17,937 nt of DNA. Source: Deltaproteobacteria bacterium. GTDB lineage: Bacteria; Desulfobacterota; Desulfobacteria; Desulfobacterales; Desulfatirhabdiaceae. The stretch lies in assembly GCA_021778975.1 (NCBI GenBank), contig JAJYBO010000030.1, positions 1 through 17,937 of the forward strand, read 5' to 3'. The notes beneath the pieces are model-generated. The model searched no databases. It was not told where the DNA came from and worked only from the letters and a program-made list of their open reading frames with translations. Both the position numbers and the translations under genes were made by a program. Below are positions 1 to 6,958 of this stretch, one piece after another; position 1 is the stretch's first letter, and every line of letters begins with the position of its first letter.

Positions 1-279
1 CCATGAGTCCAGCGGAAATTCCAGACGGCTCAAAGGCGCCTGATTGGGGGGAAAAGGATTGCCGAATTCATAGGAGGTGTGGCTGTTGAAAAAGTATCGG
101 GTTTTAAGCGCGATTGACCACGGTGATGCGGATGACGCCGGCGCATCCAATTCTGAATTCGCTACAGCAGCGCCGGGCGATATCGTCAACATCGTCAGGG
201 CGACGATGAGACACCCTGTCCAATAGATCGAATTACCCCTTTTACATTTAAAGGGAACGGAACCAGTCGAGAATTGCAT
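1..279 (-). CDS. N-terminal part of a secreted, probably outer-membrane protein (runs off left edge)
   Basis: An open frame on the minus strand runs from an ATG at 279-277 to the window edge (93 codons, no stop). Residues about 1-18 form a longish basic N-region (two Lys and one Arg), followed by a hydrophobic stretch and a small-residue site ending in AVANS near residue 42, which reads as a Sec signal peptide. The mature part starts with a low-complexity Ala/Ser/Pro linker and then aromatic-rich sequence (ALKTRYFFNSHTSYEFGNP) typical of a first beta-hairpin of an outer-membrane barrel, possibly omptin-like; that family guess is weak. This start overlaps the end of the upstream gene by 32 bp and has a weak AGGA about 10 bases before it. 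The other in-frame ATG (192-190) would leave a truncated signal peptide. An ATG at 247-245 abuts the upstream stop but is out of frame by one base. Confidence 0.6.
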   Translation of the reverse strand, partial: MQFSTGSVPFKCKRGNSIYWTGCLIVALTMLTISPGAAVANSELDAPASSASPWSIALKTRYFFNSHTSYEFGNPFPPNQAPLSRLEFPLDSW

Positions 280-817
280 TTTTCAACGATCCTGCAGCTC
301 TTGGCGTTTCGAGTTCAGAAGCATTTTGATGTTTTGATGGGGCGTGATCCCACCATTCGATGGGATCGAAACGAAATGGCAGTATTGTCTCGAGGGCGGG
401 GATCACGTGTTGCTCGATGATGGCGGGTTCCTTGTCTTTCAGTGTTTTGAAGTAGATATTGATTTCCTCGAAATACCATTTTCCGGATTTGGACGCGGCG
501 TTCATTGGACAGCGCGATACGGTTTCAAACGTATCGGTGAAAAAACGGCGGATGGTGGATTCAGTGATATTTTCAAAGATAGTGGCCAGGTTGCCCCGGA
601 TTTCGGGGACGGGGTCCGTATCTATGATGAACGTGAGCGTCAGATGACCGCTCCAGTCTGCACGGGTAATGAACATATTTTGAAATGATGATATTTTGAG
701 AATTCCCTCTCCGACGGGTTGCCGATTCTGAAAGATGGAAAACCCGGTGAATGCAATGAGCTTTTCATCGGGTTTCAGCGACAGGGTGATTTGACCCAGA
801 TCATAAATGACATTCAT
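248..817 (-). CDS. Hypothetical protein, tandem paralogue A (189 aa)
   Basis: I do not recognise the family. The 189-residue product has no signal peptide or membrane segment and is probably cytoplasmic. It is clearly homologous along its whole length to the next gene upstream (897-1451), so the pair arose by tandem duplication. Shared blocks include the start (YDLxQITLSLK), DWSGxLTLTFIIDTD, RRFF, a perfectly kept SKSGKWYFEEINIYFK (about residues 110-125), LPFRFDPxEWWD, and the C-terminal WFRSL. Copy A has five extra residues (QNMFI-like) after the KISSF block. The region between the EWWD block and the C-terminus is variable, suggesting a linker before a short C-terminal helix. A GGGGGT stretch lies about 6 bases before the ATG. 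It lies between its paralogue and the outer-membrane protein gene, all in one direction. Confidence 0.8.
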   Translation of the reverse strand: MNVIYDLGQITLSLKPDEKLIAFTGFSIFQNRQPVGEGILKISSFQNMFITRADWSGHLTLTFIIDTDPVPEIRGNLATIFENITESTIRRFFTDTFETVSRCPMNAASKSGKWYFEEINIYFKTLKDKEPAIIEQHVIPALETILPFRFDPIEWWDHAPSKHQNASELETPRAAGSLKNAILDWFRSL

Positions 818-896
818 GAAAATACCCCCGTGCAGGTATCGAATATATCAGTTCATCGGATGTTTGTCTTGCAGCAGGTGCGTCACTGTCTGTTCG

Positions 897-1451
897 TTAC
901 AACGAGCGAAACCAGTTGAGAATCGTGTCTTTCAGTGAGTCCGCCGCGGCCGGTGGTCCGGCTTGAGAGGCTTTTTGAGCCTTTAACGGATGCTGATCCC
1001 ACCATTCGAGGGGATCGAAACGAAATGGCAGTATTTTCTCCAGAGCGGGAATCAGGTGTTGTTCGGTGATGGCGCGTTCCTTGCCTTTCAGGGCCTTGAA
1101 ATAAATATTGATTTCCTCAAAATACCATTTTCCGGATTTGGACAGGGAATCCATCGGGCAGCGCAATACCGTTTCAAACGGTCCTGGAAAAAAACGACGC
1201 ACCGCTGTCTCGTTAATACCTGCAAAAACGCCGGTCAGCCTGTCCCGAATTCCTGGGGCGCTGTCCGTATCAATGATGAAGGTCAGGGTCAGATATCCGC
1301 TCCAGTCCGAGCGGGTAAATGAGGAAATCTTGAGGACGCCTTCTCCGGCGGGCTTCTGCTCCTGATAGATGATAAACCCGTTAAATGCGATGACCTTTTC
1401 GTTGGACTTCAGTGACAGGGTGATTTGGCTCAGGTCGTAAACGGTGTCCAT
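897..1451 (-). CDS. Hypothetical protein, tandem paralogue B (184 aa)
   Basis: Unrecognised family and paralogue of the gene at 248-817, separated from it by 79 bp. The 184-residue product lacks a signal peptide and membrane segments. It keeps the shared core: DWSGYLTLTFIIDTD, SKSGKWYFEEINIYFK near residues 105-120, LPFRFDPLEWWD, and the terminal ILNWFRSL. Divergence between copies is spread over the protein, with many conservative changes, so the duplication is not recent and both copies look functional. A good ribosome-binding site (AAGGAG) sits 7 bases before the ATG. It is the first gene after the inverted-repeat element at 1501-1604, so it may start a separate transcript from the lemA operon. 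I see no convincing promoter in the 50 bp between them. Confidence 0.8.
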   Translation of the reverse strand: MDTVYDLSQITLSLKSNEKVIAFNGFIIYQEQKPAGEGVLKISSFTRSDWSGYLTLTFIIDTDSAPGIRDRLTGVFAGINETAVRRFFPGPFETVLRCPMDSLSKSGKWYFEEINIYFKALKGKERAITEQHLIPALEKILPFRFDPLEWWDQHPLKAQKASQAGPPAAADSLKDTILNWFRSL

Positions 1452-1500
1452 GGTGCTGCTCCTTGTAACTGTGAAAATATCGAGTGGGTGATAGCTATTC

Positions 1501-1604
1501 TTGACAGCTTTGTAAAAAGTTCGCAGGCAAGGCGCGCAAATCCTGAGGGGTGAGGCGTACTGGTGCAGCGCAACACAGCATCCGGACTTTCTACAAAGCC
1601 GTCA
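1501..1604. repeat. Inverted-repeat (MITE-like) element, copy 1
   Basis: A 104-bp element bounded by imperfect terminal inverted repeats: TTGACAGCTTTGTAAAAAGT at the left end pairs with ACTTTCTACAAAGCCGTCA at the right. Its interior (TTCGCAGGCAAGGCG, GAGGCGTACT, GCATCCGGACTTT) matches the reverse complement of the element at 8733-8817, so the two are copies of one interspersed family inserted in opposite orientations. This copy is about 19 bp longer inside. There is no coding capacity. The right end supplies the TGA stop codon (1604-1602) of the minus-strand TPM gene. The long stem could also act as a transcription end or RNA-stability element between the lemA operon and the paralogue pair; that role is inferred. 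Confidence 0.85.
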
Positions 1605-2255
1605 TTCTTCAACGATGAGATCGGCCAGTTCGTCGGTGTTCTCCTTGCATGCAGGAAAGTGCGTTTCAAGAATTTTTCCGACTTGCTGGATGGCGTCGCA
1701 TAATGCGTCGGCCTGACGTTTCTCCAGAATGCCGTTGCGGATCAGAGAGATAACGTCCTTCCACGCGGTATCCGGAACCTTTTCGTTGATACCTCTGTCC
1801 GCCAGTATCCAGACGCTGCGTTCCAGAATGGAAATGAATATGAGAACTCCGGTTTCATGCCGGGTTCTGTGCAGTCCTTCCTGATAAAAAGCGGCGATAG
1901 CGTTTTTTCGAACTTCTTCGCTTATTTCGCGTTTTGAGAGAAACAGGCGCTTGAGGGGAACTATCCGGTGGATCATGGCGTGAAATATACTGAACAGCAC
2001 CGTGAACAAAACGATAAATACCCACATGTCATGGGCGTCCATCCACATCAGATGGCATATGGGATCCGCCAGCAATATGGCGATGGGAAACGATATGACG
2101 GATGCGCCAGCGATATCCGCCATGGGATAATGGGAACTGGCGGACACCACCATGGGGACAATTTGCCCGGATGTGCGTTTTTCCGCGTCAACGACAGTTG
2201 CGCGTATTTTGTCTCTATCCGTTTCTGTCAGAAATTTCTGTGTCAGATGTTTCAT
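1602..2255 (-). CDS. TPM-domain membrane protein (217 aa)
   Basis: Third gene of the lemA operon, starting 6 bp after the Gly-rich TPM protein gene. The product has no signal peptide. It begins with a helix and the strand SGQIVPMVVSASS, as in the first part of a TPM (TLP18.3/Psb32/MOLO-1) domain. Two hydrophobic segments (about residues 46-65 and 78-97) follow, and then the second half of the domain: AFYQEGLHRTRHETGVLIFISILERSVWILADRGIN, matching the typical 'tgVLifi...r.v.i.adrGi' pattern. The TPM fold therefore seems interrupted by a membrane hairpin, a layout I associate with COG3762-type proteins. The biochemical role is unknown; members occur with LemA and are thought to act at the membrane. 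The stop codon lies in the inverted repeat at 1501-1604. Confidence 0.8.
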   Translation of the reverse strand: MKHLTQKFLTETDRDKIRATVVDAEKRTSGQIVPMVVSASSHYPMADIAGASVISFPIAILLADPICHLMWMDAHDMWVFIVLFTVLFSIFHAMIHRIVPLKRLFLSKREISEEVRKNAIAAFYQEGLHRTRHETGVLIFISILERSVWILADRGINEKVPDTAWKDVISLIRNGILEKRQADALCDAIQQVGKILETHFPACKENTDELADLIVEE

Positions 2256-2261
2256 ATGCGT

Positions 2262-3146
2262 TTACCAGCCACCCGATGCGCCGCCACCGCCAAAACCGCC
2301 CCCACCGCCAGAAAAACCGCCGAAGCCACCGCCTCCAGAGAAGCCGCCGCCGCCGCTCCAGTACCCGCCGCCGCCCCCCGGAGGAAACCCACCCCCGGAA
2401 AAAGGGAACAGGATGGACAAGAGAAGCCCTGCAAAAAAACCAACGGGGATTAAAGCCAGAATCAGGAACAATCCGGCGGAAAAGACCACGGCCGCTATGA
2501 CGGGCAGGAGGATTGCGCCGGCGATTGCACCAAAAATCCGGTTGGTGCGTCCCACCTGTCCGAGGGCGATAAACGCGATGAACAGAAATGGAAAAAAGCT
2601 CCCGGTTCCTTTTCCATGGGATGTGCGGTGCGGATTTACCGGCGCCTTGTACTCTCCTTTTACGGCCAGTATCATGGCGTTGACGCCCTGGGTGATTCCT
2701 GCATCGAAATTACCGGTTCTGAACTCGGGAACCATGATGTTTCGGATAATCTGACCGGAAACAAGATCGGTGAGACGGCCCTCAAGTCCATAGCCAACTT
2801 CGATCCGGATTTTCCGGTCATTTTTGGCGATGACCAGAATCGCTCCGTTGTCAATGGATTTCATCCCGATTTTCCAGGCTTCAGCCACCCGCATCGAGAA
2901 AGATTCTATGGGTTCACCCTCCAGAGAGGGAACGGTCAAAACAACGATTTGCGTTGAATCCGTCTGCTCCAGAGATCGGAGTTCCGCCTCGATTTTATCG
3001 AACGCCTGAGGGGACAGCATTCCTGCATCGTCATTGACGCGTCCCCGGAGTGCGGGTACAGCGATGACCGCACTGGCGGTGGGCGCCATCACCAGAAAAC
3101 AAAGCCCGAAAAGCAGTAAGAAAGATATGGCTATCCGTTGACGCAT
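2262..3146 (-). CDS. YgcG-like TPM-domain protein with Gly-rich tail (294 aa)
   Basis: Secreted and membrane-anchored TPM-domain protein. Residues 1-26 are a signal peptide ending APTASA. A TPM domain follows at about 37-160, with the hallmark segments RVNDDAGMLSP, TQIVVLTVPSLEG, NGAILVIAKNDRKIRIEVGYGLEG and LTDLVSGQII. Two or three hydrophobic stretches lie at about 185-245, and the protein ends in a low-complexity Gly/Ser/Phe tail closing with SGGW, the classic C-terminus of this family. It is the middle gene of the operon, 12 bp after lemA and 6 bp before the second TPM gene. The family is known to pair with LemA; a phosphatase activity has been proposed for some TPM proteins but should not be assumed here. 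The ribosome-binding site is weak, so translation probably depends on coupling with lemA. Confidence 0.9.
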   Translation of the reverse strand: MRQRIAISFLLLFGLCFLVMAPTASAVIAVPALRGRVNDDAGMLSPQAFDKIEAELRSLEQTDSTQIVVLTVPSLEGEPIESFSMRVAEAWKIGMKSIDNGAILVIAKNDRKIRIEVGYGLEGRLTDLVSGQIIRNIMVPEFRTGNFDAGITQGVNAMILAVKGEYKAPVNPHRTSHGKGTGSFFPFLFIAFIALGQVGRTNRIFGAIAGAILLPVIAAVVFSAGLFLILALIPVGFFAGLLLSILFPFSGGGFPPGGGGGYWSGGGGFSGGGGFGGFSGGGGGFGGGGASGGW

Positions 3147-3158
3147 ATCGGTCTCGGC

Positions 3159-3746
3159 TCAGAATTTTACTTTAGGCGCTGCTTGAGCTGCTGCGTCCGC
3201 TTTGAAGTACTCTTTATGTTGTAAGTGGAGGAGAAATTTGTTCGTCAGATTATATGGAAACGATCGGATCGAATAATTGAACGTTTCCACGGCGGCGTTA
3301 TACCGTTGACGGGCTACGTTGATCCGGTTTTCCGTTCCTTCAAGCTGGGTCTGGAGATCGAGAAAATTCTGATTGGCTTTCAGATCCGGGTAACGTTCGA
3401 CAAGCAGCATCAGGCGTGACAGGGACGAAGACAGTTGACCCTGAGCCTCTCTCAATCGTTCCATCGCCTTGGGATCACTCAAATCCTTGCTGGTAAGCTG
3501 TATCTGGGATGCTTTGGATCTTGCCTGAATCACCCCTTCGAGCGTATCCTTTTCATGGGCCGCATATCCCTTGACCGTTTCGACCAGGTTGGGAATCAGA
3601 TCCGCGCGCCGCTGAAGGGTGGATTCCACATCGGCCCATGCCTTCGAAACAGCCTCGTCCTGTTGCTGGAGTGTATTGTAACCGCATCCTGTCAGACACA
3701 TGACCATCGTCAATATGATGATCGTCTTTTTCAGGCTTTGTGTCAT
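3159..3746 (-). CDS. lemA: LemA family lipoprotein
   Basis: A 195-residue LemA family protein. The N-terminus has a basic start and a hydrophobic stretch ending in the lipobox LTGC with Cys21, so it is probably a lipoprotein rather than the more common single-pass membrane LemA. The diagnostic family block follows at once: YNTLQQQDEAVSKAWADVES, then QRRADLIPNLVETVKGYAAHE at about 45-65. The helical body contains ERYPDLKANQNFLDLQTQLEGTENRI and ARQRYNAAVETFNYSIRSFP, all well kept. Length is normal. It is first in an operon with two TPM-domain genes, the standard partnership for this family. The molecular function is unsettled. A strong ribosome-binding site (AAGGAGG, 5 bases before ATG) and a plausible promoter (3782-3810) precede it. 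Confidence 0.93.
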   Translation of the reverse strand: MTQSLKKTIIILTMVMCLTGCGYNTLQQQDEAVSKAWADVESTLQRRADLIPNLVETVKGYAAHEKDTLEGVIQARSKASQIQLTSKDLSDPKAMERLREAQGQLSSSLSRLMLLVERYPDLKANQNFLDLQTQLEGTENRINVARQRYNAAVETFNYSIRSFPYNLTNKFLLHLQHKEYFKADAAAQAAPKVKF

Positions 3747-3781
3747 ATTGCCTCCTTGAATTCATCGGTTTCTGCTGTTAA

Positions 3782-3810
3782 AGCGTAACCCGCTTGCGGG
3801 AGGATGTCAA
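3782..3810 (-). promoter_or_regulatory. Possible promoter of the lemA operon
   Basis: On the minus strand a perfect -35 box TTGACA (3810-3805) is followed after 17 bp by TACGCT (3787-3782), which matches the -10 consensus at only three positions. The spacer contains a small perfect hairpin, CCCGC-AA-GCGGG (3800-3789). It lies between the end of trpF (3829) and the lemA start (3746), as expected if lemA is transcribed separately from trp. The hairpin lacks a U-tract, so it is not a clear terminator for trp. Confidence 0.35.
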
Positions 3811-3828
3811 ACCAAAATCGGTGTGTAT

Positions 3829-4524
3829 TCAGGAGCGGTTCTGTTGGTAATGCGCCGGCGTCCATATCCGCCGAACCGACGACCTTTCGGTCATACACGC
3901 TGAAACCGCGCGCATGAAGTCCTTCACCTTCCGGATATCTTTGCGTCCGGGGCTGGATTCAACGCCGGAGCTGATGTCCACGGCGTCCGGGGAGGCTTCG
4001 GCGATGGCGGCTGCAATGGTGTCGGCGCTCAGACCTCCGGCCAGAACAAGGGGATATCGCCGCCCGAATGTGCGTGCTTCCCGCCAGTTCCATGTCATGG
4101 CGTTGCCGCCGGGAAGTCTGCCTTTGCCGCATTCCACCAGAAATGTGGTCTCCGGATAGAGATCGGCCTCATGAATGAACGGCGCCGATCGGGTAAACAG
4201 CGCCTTGATGACGCCGACGCCTTCCCGCTGAATCCGGGCGGCAAGCTCCGGCGGCTCCTGGCCGTGCAGTTGAACCGTCGTAAGATCGCAATACGCCGCG
4301 ATTTTCATGATAGCATCGAACGTTTCATTGACAAATACACCGACACGGGCGGTTTGGGCCGGCAGCTCCCTGCAAATGGTCTTTGCTGCGTCCATCGTGA
4401 TATTTCGGGGGCTTGGGGGGTAAAACACCATGCCGATGGCGTCGGCGCCGTACGCCGTGCACGCCGCAGCCTCATCCGCTTGTGTCAGGCCGCAGATTTT
4501 TATTTGTCCGCGCCAGGGTGTCAT
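3829..4524 (-). CDS. trpF: Phosphoribosylanthranilate isomerase
   Basis: TrpF carries out the Amadori rearrangement of phosphoribosylanthranilate to CdRP in tryptophan synthesis. The 231-residue protein shows the (beta/alpha)8 landmarks: KICGLT with the catalytic Cys11, GMVFYPPSPRN, VGVFVNE, VQLHGQE, LPGGNAMTWNW, LAGGLSADT and DISSGVES with the phosphate-binding glycines. The general-acid Asp of the usual 'LLDxxxxGGTG' segment appears as Glu131 (FLVECGKG), and the usual GGTG is GGNA. The last 20 or so residues after the final helix look like an extra tail. The start ATG overlaps the trpC stop as ATGA, so the two are translationally coupled. It is the last trp gene here; no trpB or trpA follows. 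Identification is secure; full activity with Glu in place of Asp is untested. Confidence 0.95.
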   Translation of the reverse strand: MTPWRGQIKICGLTQADEAAACTAYGADAIGMVFYPPSPRNITMDAAKTICRELPAQTARVGVFVNETFDAIMKIAAYCDLTTVQLHGQEPPELAARIQREGVGVIKALFTRSAPFIHEADLYPETTFLVECGKGRLPGGNAMTWNWREARTFGRRYPLVLAGGLSADTIAAAIAEASPDAVDISSGVESSPGRKDIRKVKDFMRAVSACMTERSSVRRIWTPAHYQQNRS

Positions 4525-5327
4525 GGGGTACTCCGGGCCGTCAGGGTTTTCAGAAAGCCGGCCGGATCGTCGGCCTTGACCAGGCTTTCACCGATCAGGA
4601 AGTTGAAAATGCCCGACCGCTGCTGGATCCGTTCGATGTCGCCGCGGTTCCGGACGCCGCTGGCCGCCACCGGGATTTGCTCCGGCGTCAGGAGTGAGGC
4701 CATCCGGACGGCGGTGTCCATGTCCGTGTCGAATGTCTGAAGATTCCGGTTGTTGATGCCGATGAGTCTGGCCCCGGAAGCCGTTACGGACGGCATGTCA
4801 GACTCCGAATGCACTTCGACCAGTGCATCCATGCCAAGTTCGCGGGTAATTTCCAGAAGGCGTTTCAGCATGTCCGGACTCAATATCCGGGCGATCAGAA
4901 GAACGGCGTCCGCGCCTAGAATGCAGGATTCATAAATCTGACAGGGCGCTATCAGAAAATCCTTTCTGAGCACCGGAAGCCGTGTGGCCGTATGGGCCGC
5001 CCGCAGGTCTTCCGGGCTGCCCTGAAAAAATTTCATATCCGTCAGCACCGACAGACATGCAGCGCCGCCGGATTCATAGAGCGCGGCCTGACGGCCGGCA
5101 TCGAGACCTGGATGCAAAACGCCTTTGGACGGTGACGCCCGTTTTATTTCCGCGATGATATTGACGCCTTCAGGTCCGGGCCGTCTGAGTCTTTCGAGGA
5201 AACGCCGGGGATGCCGGGGCGTTGACATGGCTCTTGATTTCAACTCTGATTCGGATGCCGTTTGAAGCAGCGCAGCGATTTCTTGGTGTTTCTGCGCAAC
5301 GATGATGTCCAGGATATGGGATGTCAT
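4521..5327 (-). CDS. trpC: Indole-3-glycerol-phosphate synthase
   Basis: TrpC closes the indole ring: CdRP to indole-3-glycerol phosphate, releasing CO2 and water. The 268-residue protein has the normal length and the family blocks IIAEIKRASPSKG (Glu60, Lys62), SVLTDMKFFQGS, LRKDFL (Lys122, the general acid), ALVEVHSESD (Glu171) and IGINNRNL. In the strand that normally reads 'ESGI' the sequence is AASGV: Ala222 replaces the conserved Glu (Glu210 in Sulfolobus numbering). The codon is unambiguous in the sequence. It is a monofunctional enzyme, not fused to trpF as in enteric bacteria. It starts 19 bp after trpD with a GGAG ribosome-binding site and overlaps trpF by 4 bp. Confidence 0.95.
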   Translation of the reverse strand: MTSHILDIIVAQKHQEIAALLQTASESELKSRAMSTPRHPRRFLERLRRPGPEGVNIIAEIKRASPSKGVLHPGLDAGRQAALYESGGAACLSVLTDMKFFQGSPEDLRAAHTATRLPVLRKDFLIAPCQIYESCILGADAVLLIARILSPDMLKRLLEITRELGMDALVEVHSESDMPSVTASGARLIGINNRNLQTFDTDMDTAVRMASLLTPEQIPVAASGVRNRGDIERIQQRSGIFNFLIGESLVKADDPAGFLKTLTARSTP

Positions 5328-5346
5328 GATCGGTCTCCGGCGGGGG

Positions 5347-6363
5347 TTATACTGTGGTGAACCGGATCAGGCTGTCCAGCTTTGCCGCCGCCGCGCCGCT
5401 GTCAATGGACTTTTCCGCCATCTGAATACCTTCCTTGAAATCGGGCGACTTTCCCGCGGCGACCAGCGCGCCCGCCGTATTGATCAGCACCACATGGCGT
5501 TTGGGGCCTTTTTCCACGCCGTTTAAAATATTCCGGGTGATGACGGCGTTAACCGCCGGATCGCCTCCCGTCAGGGTTTCAGGTGGAGACAGCTCTCCGA
5601 AATATCGCTCCGGATAGATATCATAGGTGCGGATCATGCCGTTTTCAAGTTCGGACACCCGCGTGGGGGCGCAGACCGTAATTTCATCGAGACCGTCATG
5701 TCCATAGACGACCAGCGCACGACGGCTGCCCAGCAGTTTGAGCGCCTGGGCGAACATCTCCGTGAGTTCCGGCGCGTAGACGCCGATAAGCTGGCAATTG
5801 GCCCCGGCGGGGTTGGTCAGCGGCCCCAACATATTGAAGATGCTGCGAAGGCCGATTTCCTTTCTGGCTTTGGCGGCGTGCCGCGTGGCGCCGTGAAACA
5901 GAGGCGCAAACAGAAAACCGATGCCGATTTCCTGAATGGCCTCTTCCACCTGCTCCGGCGGACAGTTCAGGTTGACACCGAGTTTTTCCAGGACATCGGC
6001 GCTGCCGCATTTGCTGGATACCGACCGGTTGCCGTGTTTGGCGACGGTCACACCGCAACCCGCCAGCACAAACGACGTTGTGGTGGAAATGTTGAACGTG
6101 TGCGCGCAGTCGCCTCCGGTGCCGACGCAATCCACTATGGTGGACGCCGCCACCTGAATGCGGACAGCTTTGCGGCGCATCACCCGCGCCGCGCCGGCCA
6201 GCTCTTCAAAGGTCTCCCCTTTGCTGGAAAGCGCCGCCATAAAAGCGCCGATCTGGGCGTCGGTTGCGTTGCCTGAAAAAATTTCATCCATAATTTCGGA
6301 CATTTCTGACTCGCACAGGTTGTTGTGATGAATGATTTTATCCAGAAGGTCTTTGAACGACAT
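5347..6363 (-). CDS. trpD: Anthranilate phosphoribosyltransferase
   Basis: TrpD transfers the phosphoribosyl group of PRPP to anthranilate. The 338-residue product shows an N-terminal helical domain with AFMAALSSKGETFEELAGAARVMR, the PRPP-binding loop VGTGGDCAHTFNIST (about 83-97), KHGNRSVSSKCGSADVLEKLGV, then FLFAPLFHGATRHAAKARKEIGLRSIFNMLGPLTNP and the acidic GHDGLDEIT metal site. All are canonical, and the length is typical of a monofunctional enzyme not fused to TrpG. A clear AAGGAG lies 9 bases before the ATG, 16 bp after trpG. It sits third in the E-G-D-C-F order. Confidence 0.97.
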   Translation of the reverse strand: MSFKDLLDKIIHHNNLCESEMSEIMDEIFSGNATDAQIGAFMAALSSKGETFEELAGAARVMRRKAVRIQVAASTIVDCVGTGGDCAHTFNISTTTSFVLAGCGVTVAKHGNRSVSSKCGSADVLEKLGVNLNCPPEQVEEAIQEIGIGFLFAPLFHGATRHAAKARKEIGLRSIFNMLGPLTNPAGANCQLIGVYAPELTEMFAQALKLLGSRRALVVYGHDGLDEITVCAPTRVSELENGMIRTYDIYPERYFGELSPPETLTGGDPAVNAVITRNILNGVEKGPKRHVVLINTAGALVAAGKSPDFKEGIQMAEKSIDSGAAAAKLDSLIRFTTV

Positions 6364-6379
6364 AACGATAGGCTCCTTG

Positions 6380-6958
6380 TTATTGAATGGTTCCGGTGAG
6401 TTTGAGAAAATTTCGCAGCAGGCGTTTCCCGACGGGTGTCATGATGGATTCCGGATGAAACTGGATACCCTCGGTGGGGTGCGTTTTGTGGCGCAGCCCC
6501 ATGATTTCGCCGTCATCGGTTTCAGAGGTGATGTCAAGGCAGTCCGGAAGACCTTCCCGCGCAACGGCCAGCGAATGATACCGCATCGCCTGAAACGGCT
6601 GACGGATCCCTTCGTACAGGGCTTTTCCGTCGGCGTGAATGTCGGATGTCTTGCCGTGCATCAGTTTTTTGGCGGCCACCACCTTGCCGCCGAAAGCCAT
6701 ACCGATGGCCTGATGCCCCAGGCATACGCCCAGAATCGGAATTGCGCCGGTGAACCGTCGGATGATGGCTAACGATATGCCGGCTGCATCCGGTCTTCCC
6801 GGCCCCGGAGAAATGACGATGCCGTCGGGGTTCCAGGAGGCGATTTCTTCGACGGTGGCGGCGTCGTTGCGCACGACCCGCACCGGGCCGCCGATTTGTT
6901 CCAGATACTGAACCAGATTATATGTGAAAGAGTCGTAGTTGTCTATCATGACGATCAT
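6380..6958 (-). CDS. trpG: Anthranilate synthase glutamine amidotransferase subunit
   Basis: A 192-residue class I glutamine amidotransferase that supplies ammonia to TrpE. It has the oxyanion block ISPGPGRPDAAG, the nucleophile in LGVCLGHQAIG (Cys79), and the catalytic dyad in FHPES (His168, Glu170), plus the TrpG/PabA signature MIDNYDSFTYN at the N-terminus. Length is normal for a free subunit. The start ATG overlaps the trpE stop (ATGA), and GGAGG just upstream inside trpE acts as ribosome-binding site, so the two subunits are made in a coupled way. A PabA role is possible in principle, but the operon position makes TrpG the clear choice. Confidence 0.96.
   Translation of the reverse strand: MIVMIDNYDSFTYNLVQYLEQIGGPVRVVRNDAATVEEIASWNPDGIVISPGPGRPDAAGISLAIIRRFTGAIPILGVCLGHQAIGMAFGGKVVAAKKLMHGKTSDIHADGKALYEGIRQPFQAMRYHSLAVAREGLPDCLDITSETDDGEIMGLRHKTHPTEGIQFHPESIMTPVGKRLLRNFLKLTGTIQ

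Noticed and set aside
1430..1669. Small minus-strand open frame across the inverted repeat
   Set aside because: It spans the end of the TPM gene, the repeat and the start of the next gene. Its LACELFTK stretch is the repeat itself translated and recurs in the frame at 8594-8893.
2152..2754. Plus-strand proline-rich open frame of 200 codons
   Set aside because: It is the antisense of the Gly-rich tail of the TPM protein gene; the Pro-rich composition is a direct mirror of GGN codons.
3789..3800. CCCGC-TT-GCGGG hairpin after trpF as an operon terminator
   Set aside because: The stem is only 5 bp and has no U-tract in either direction; it lies within a promoter-like spacer instead.
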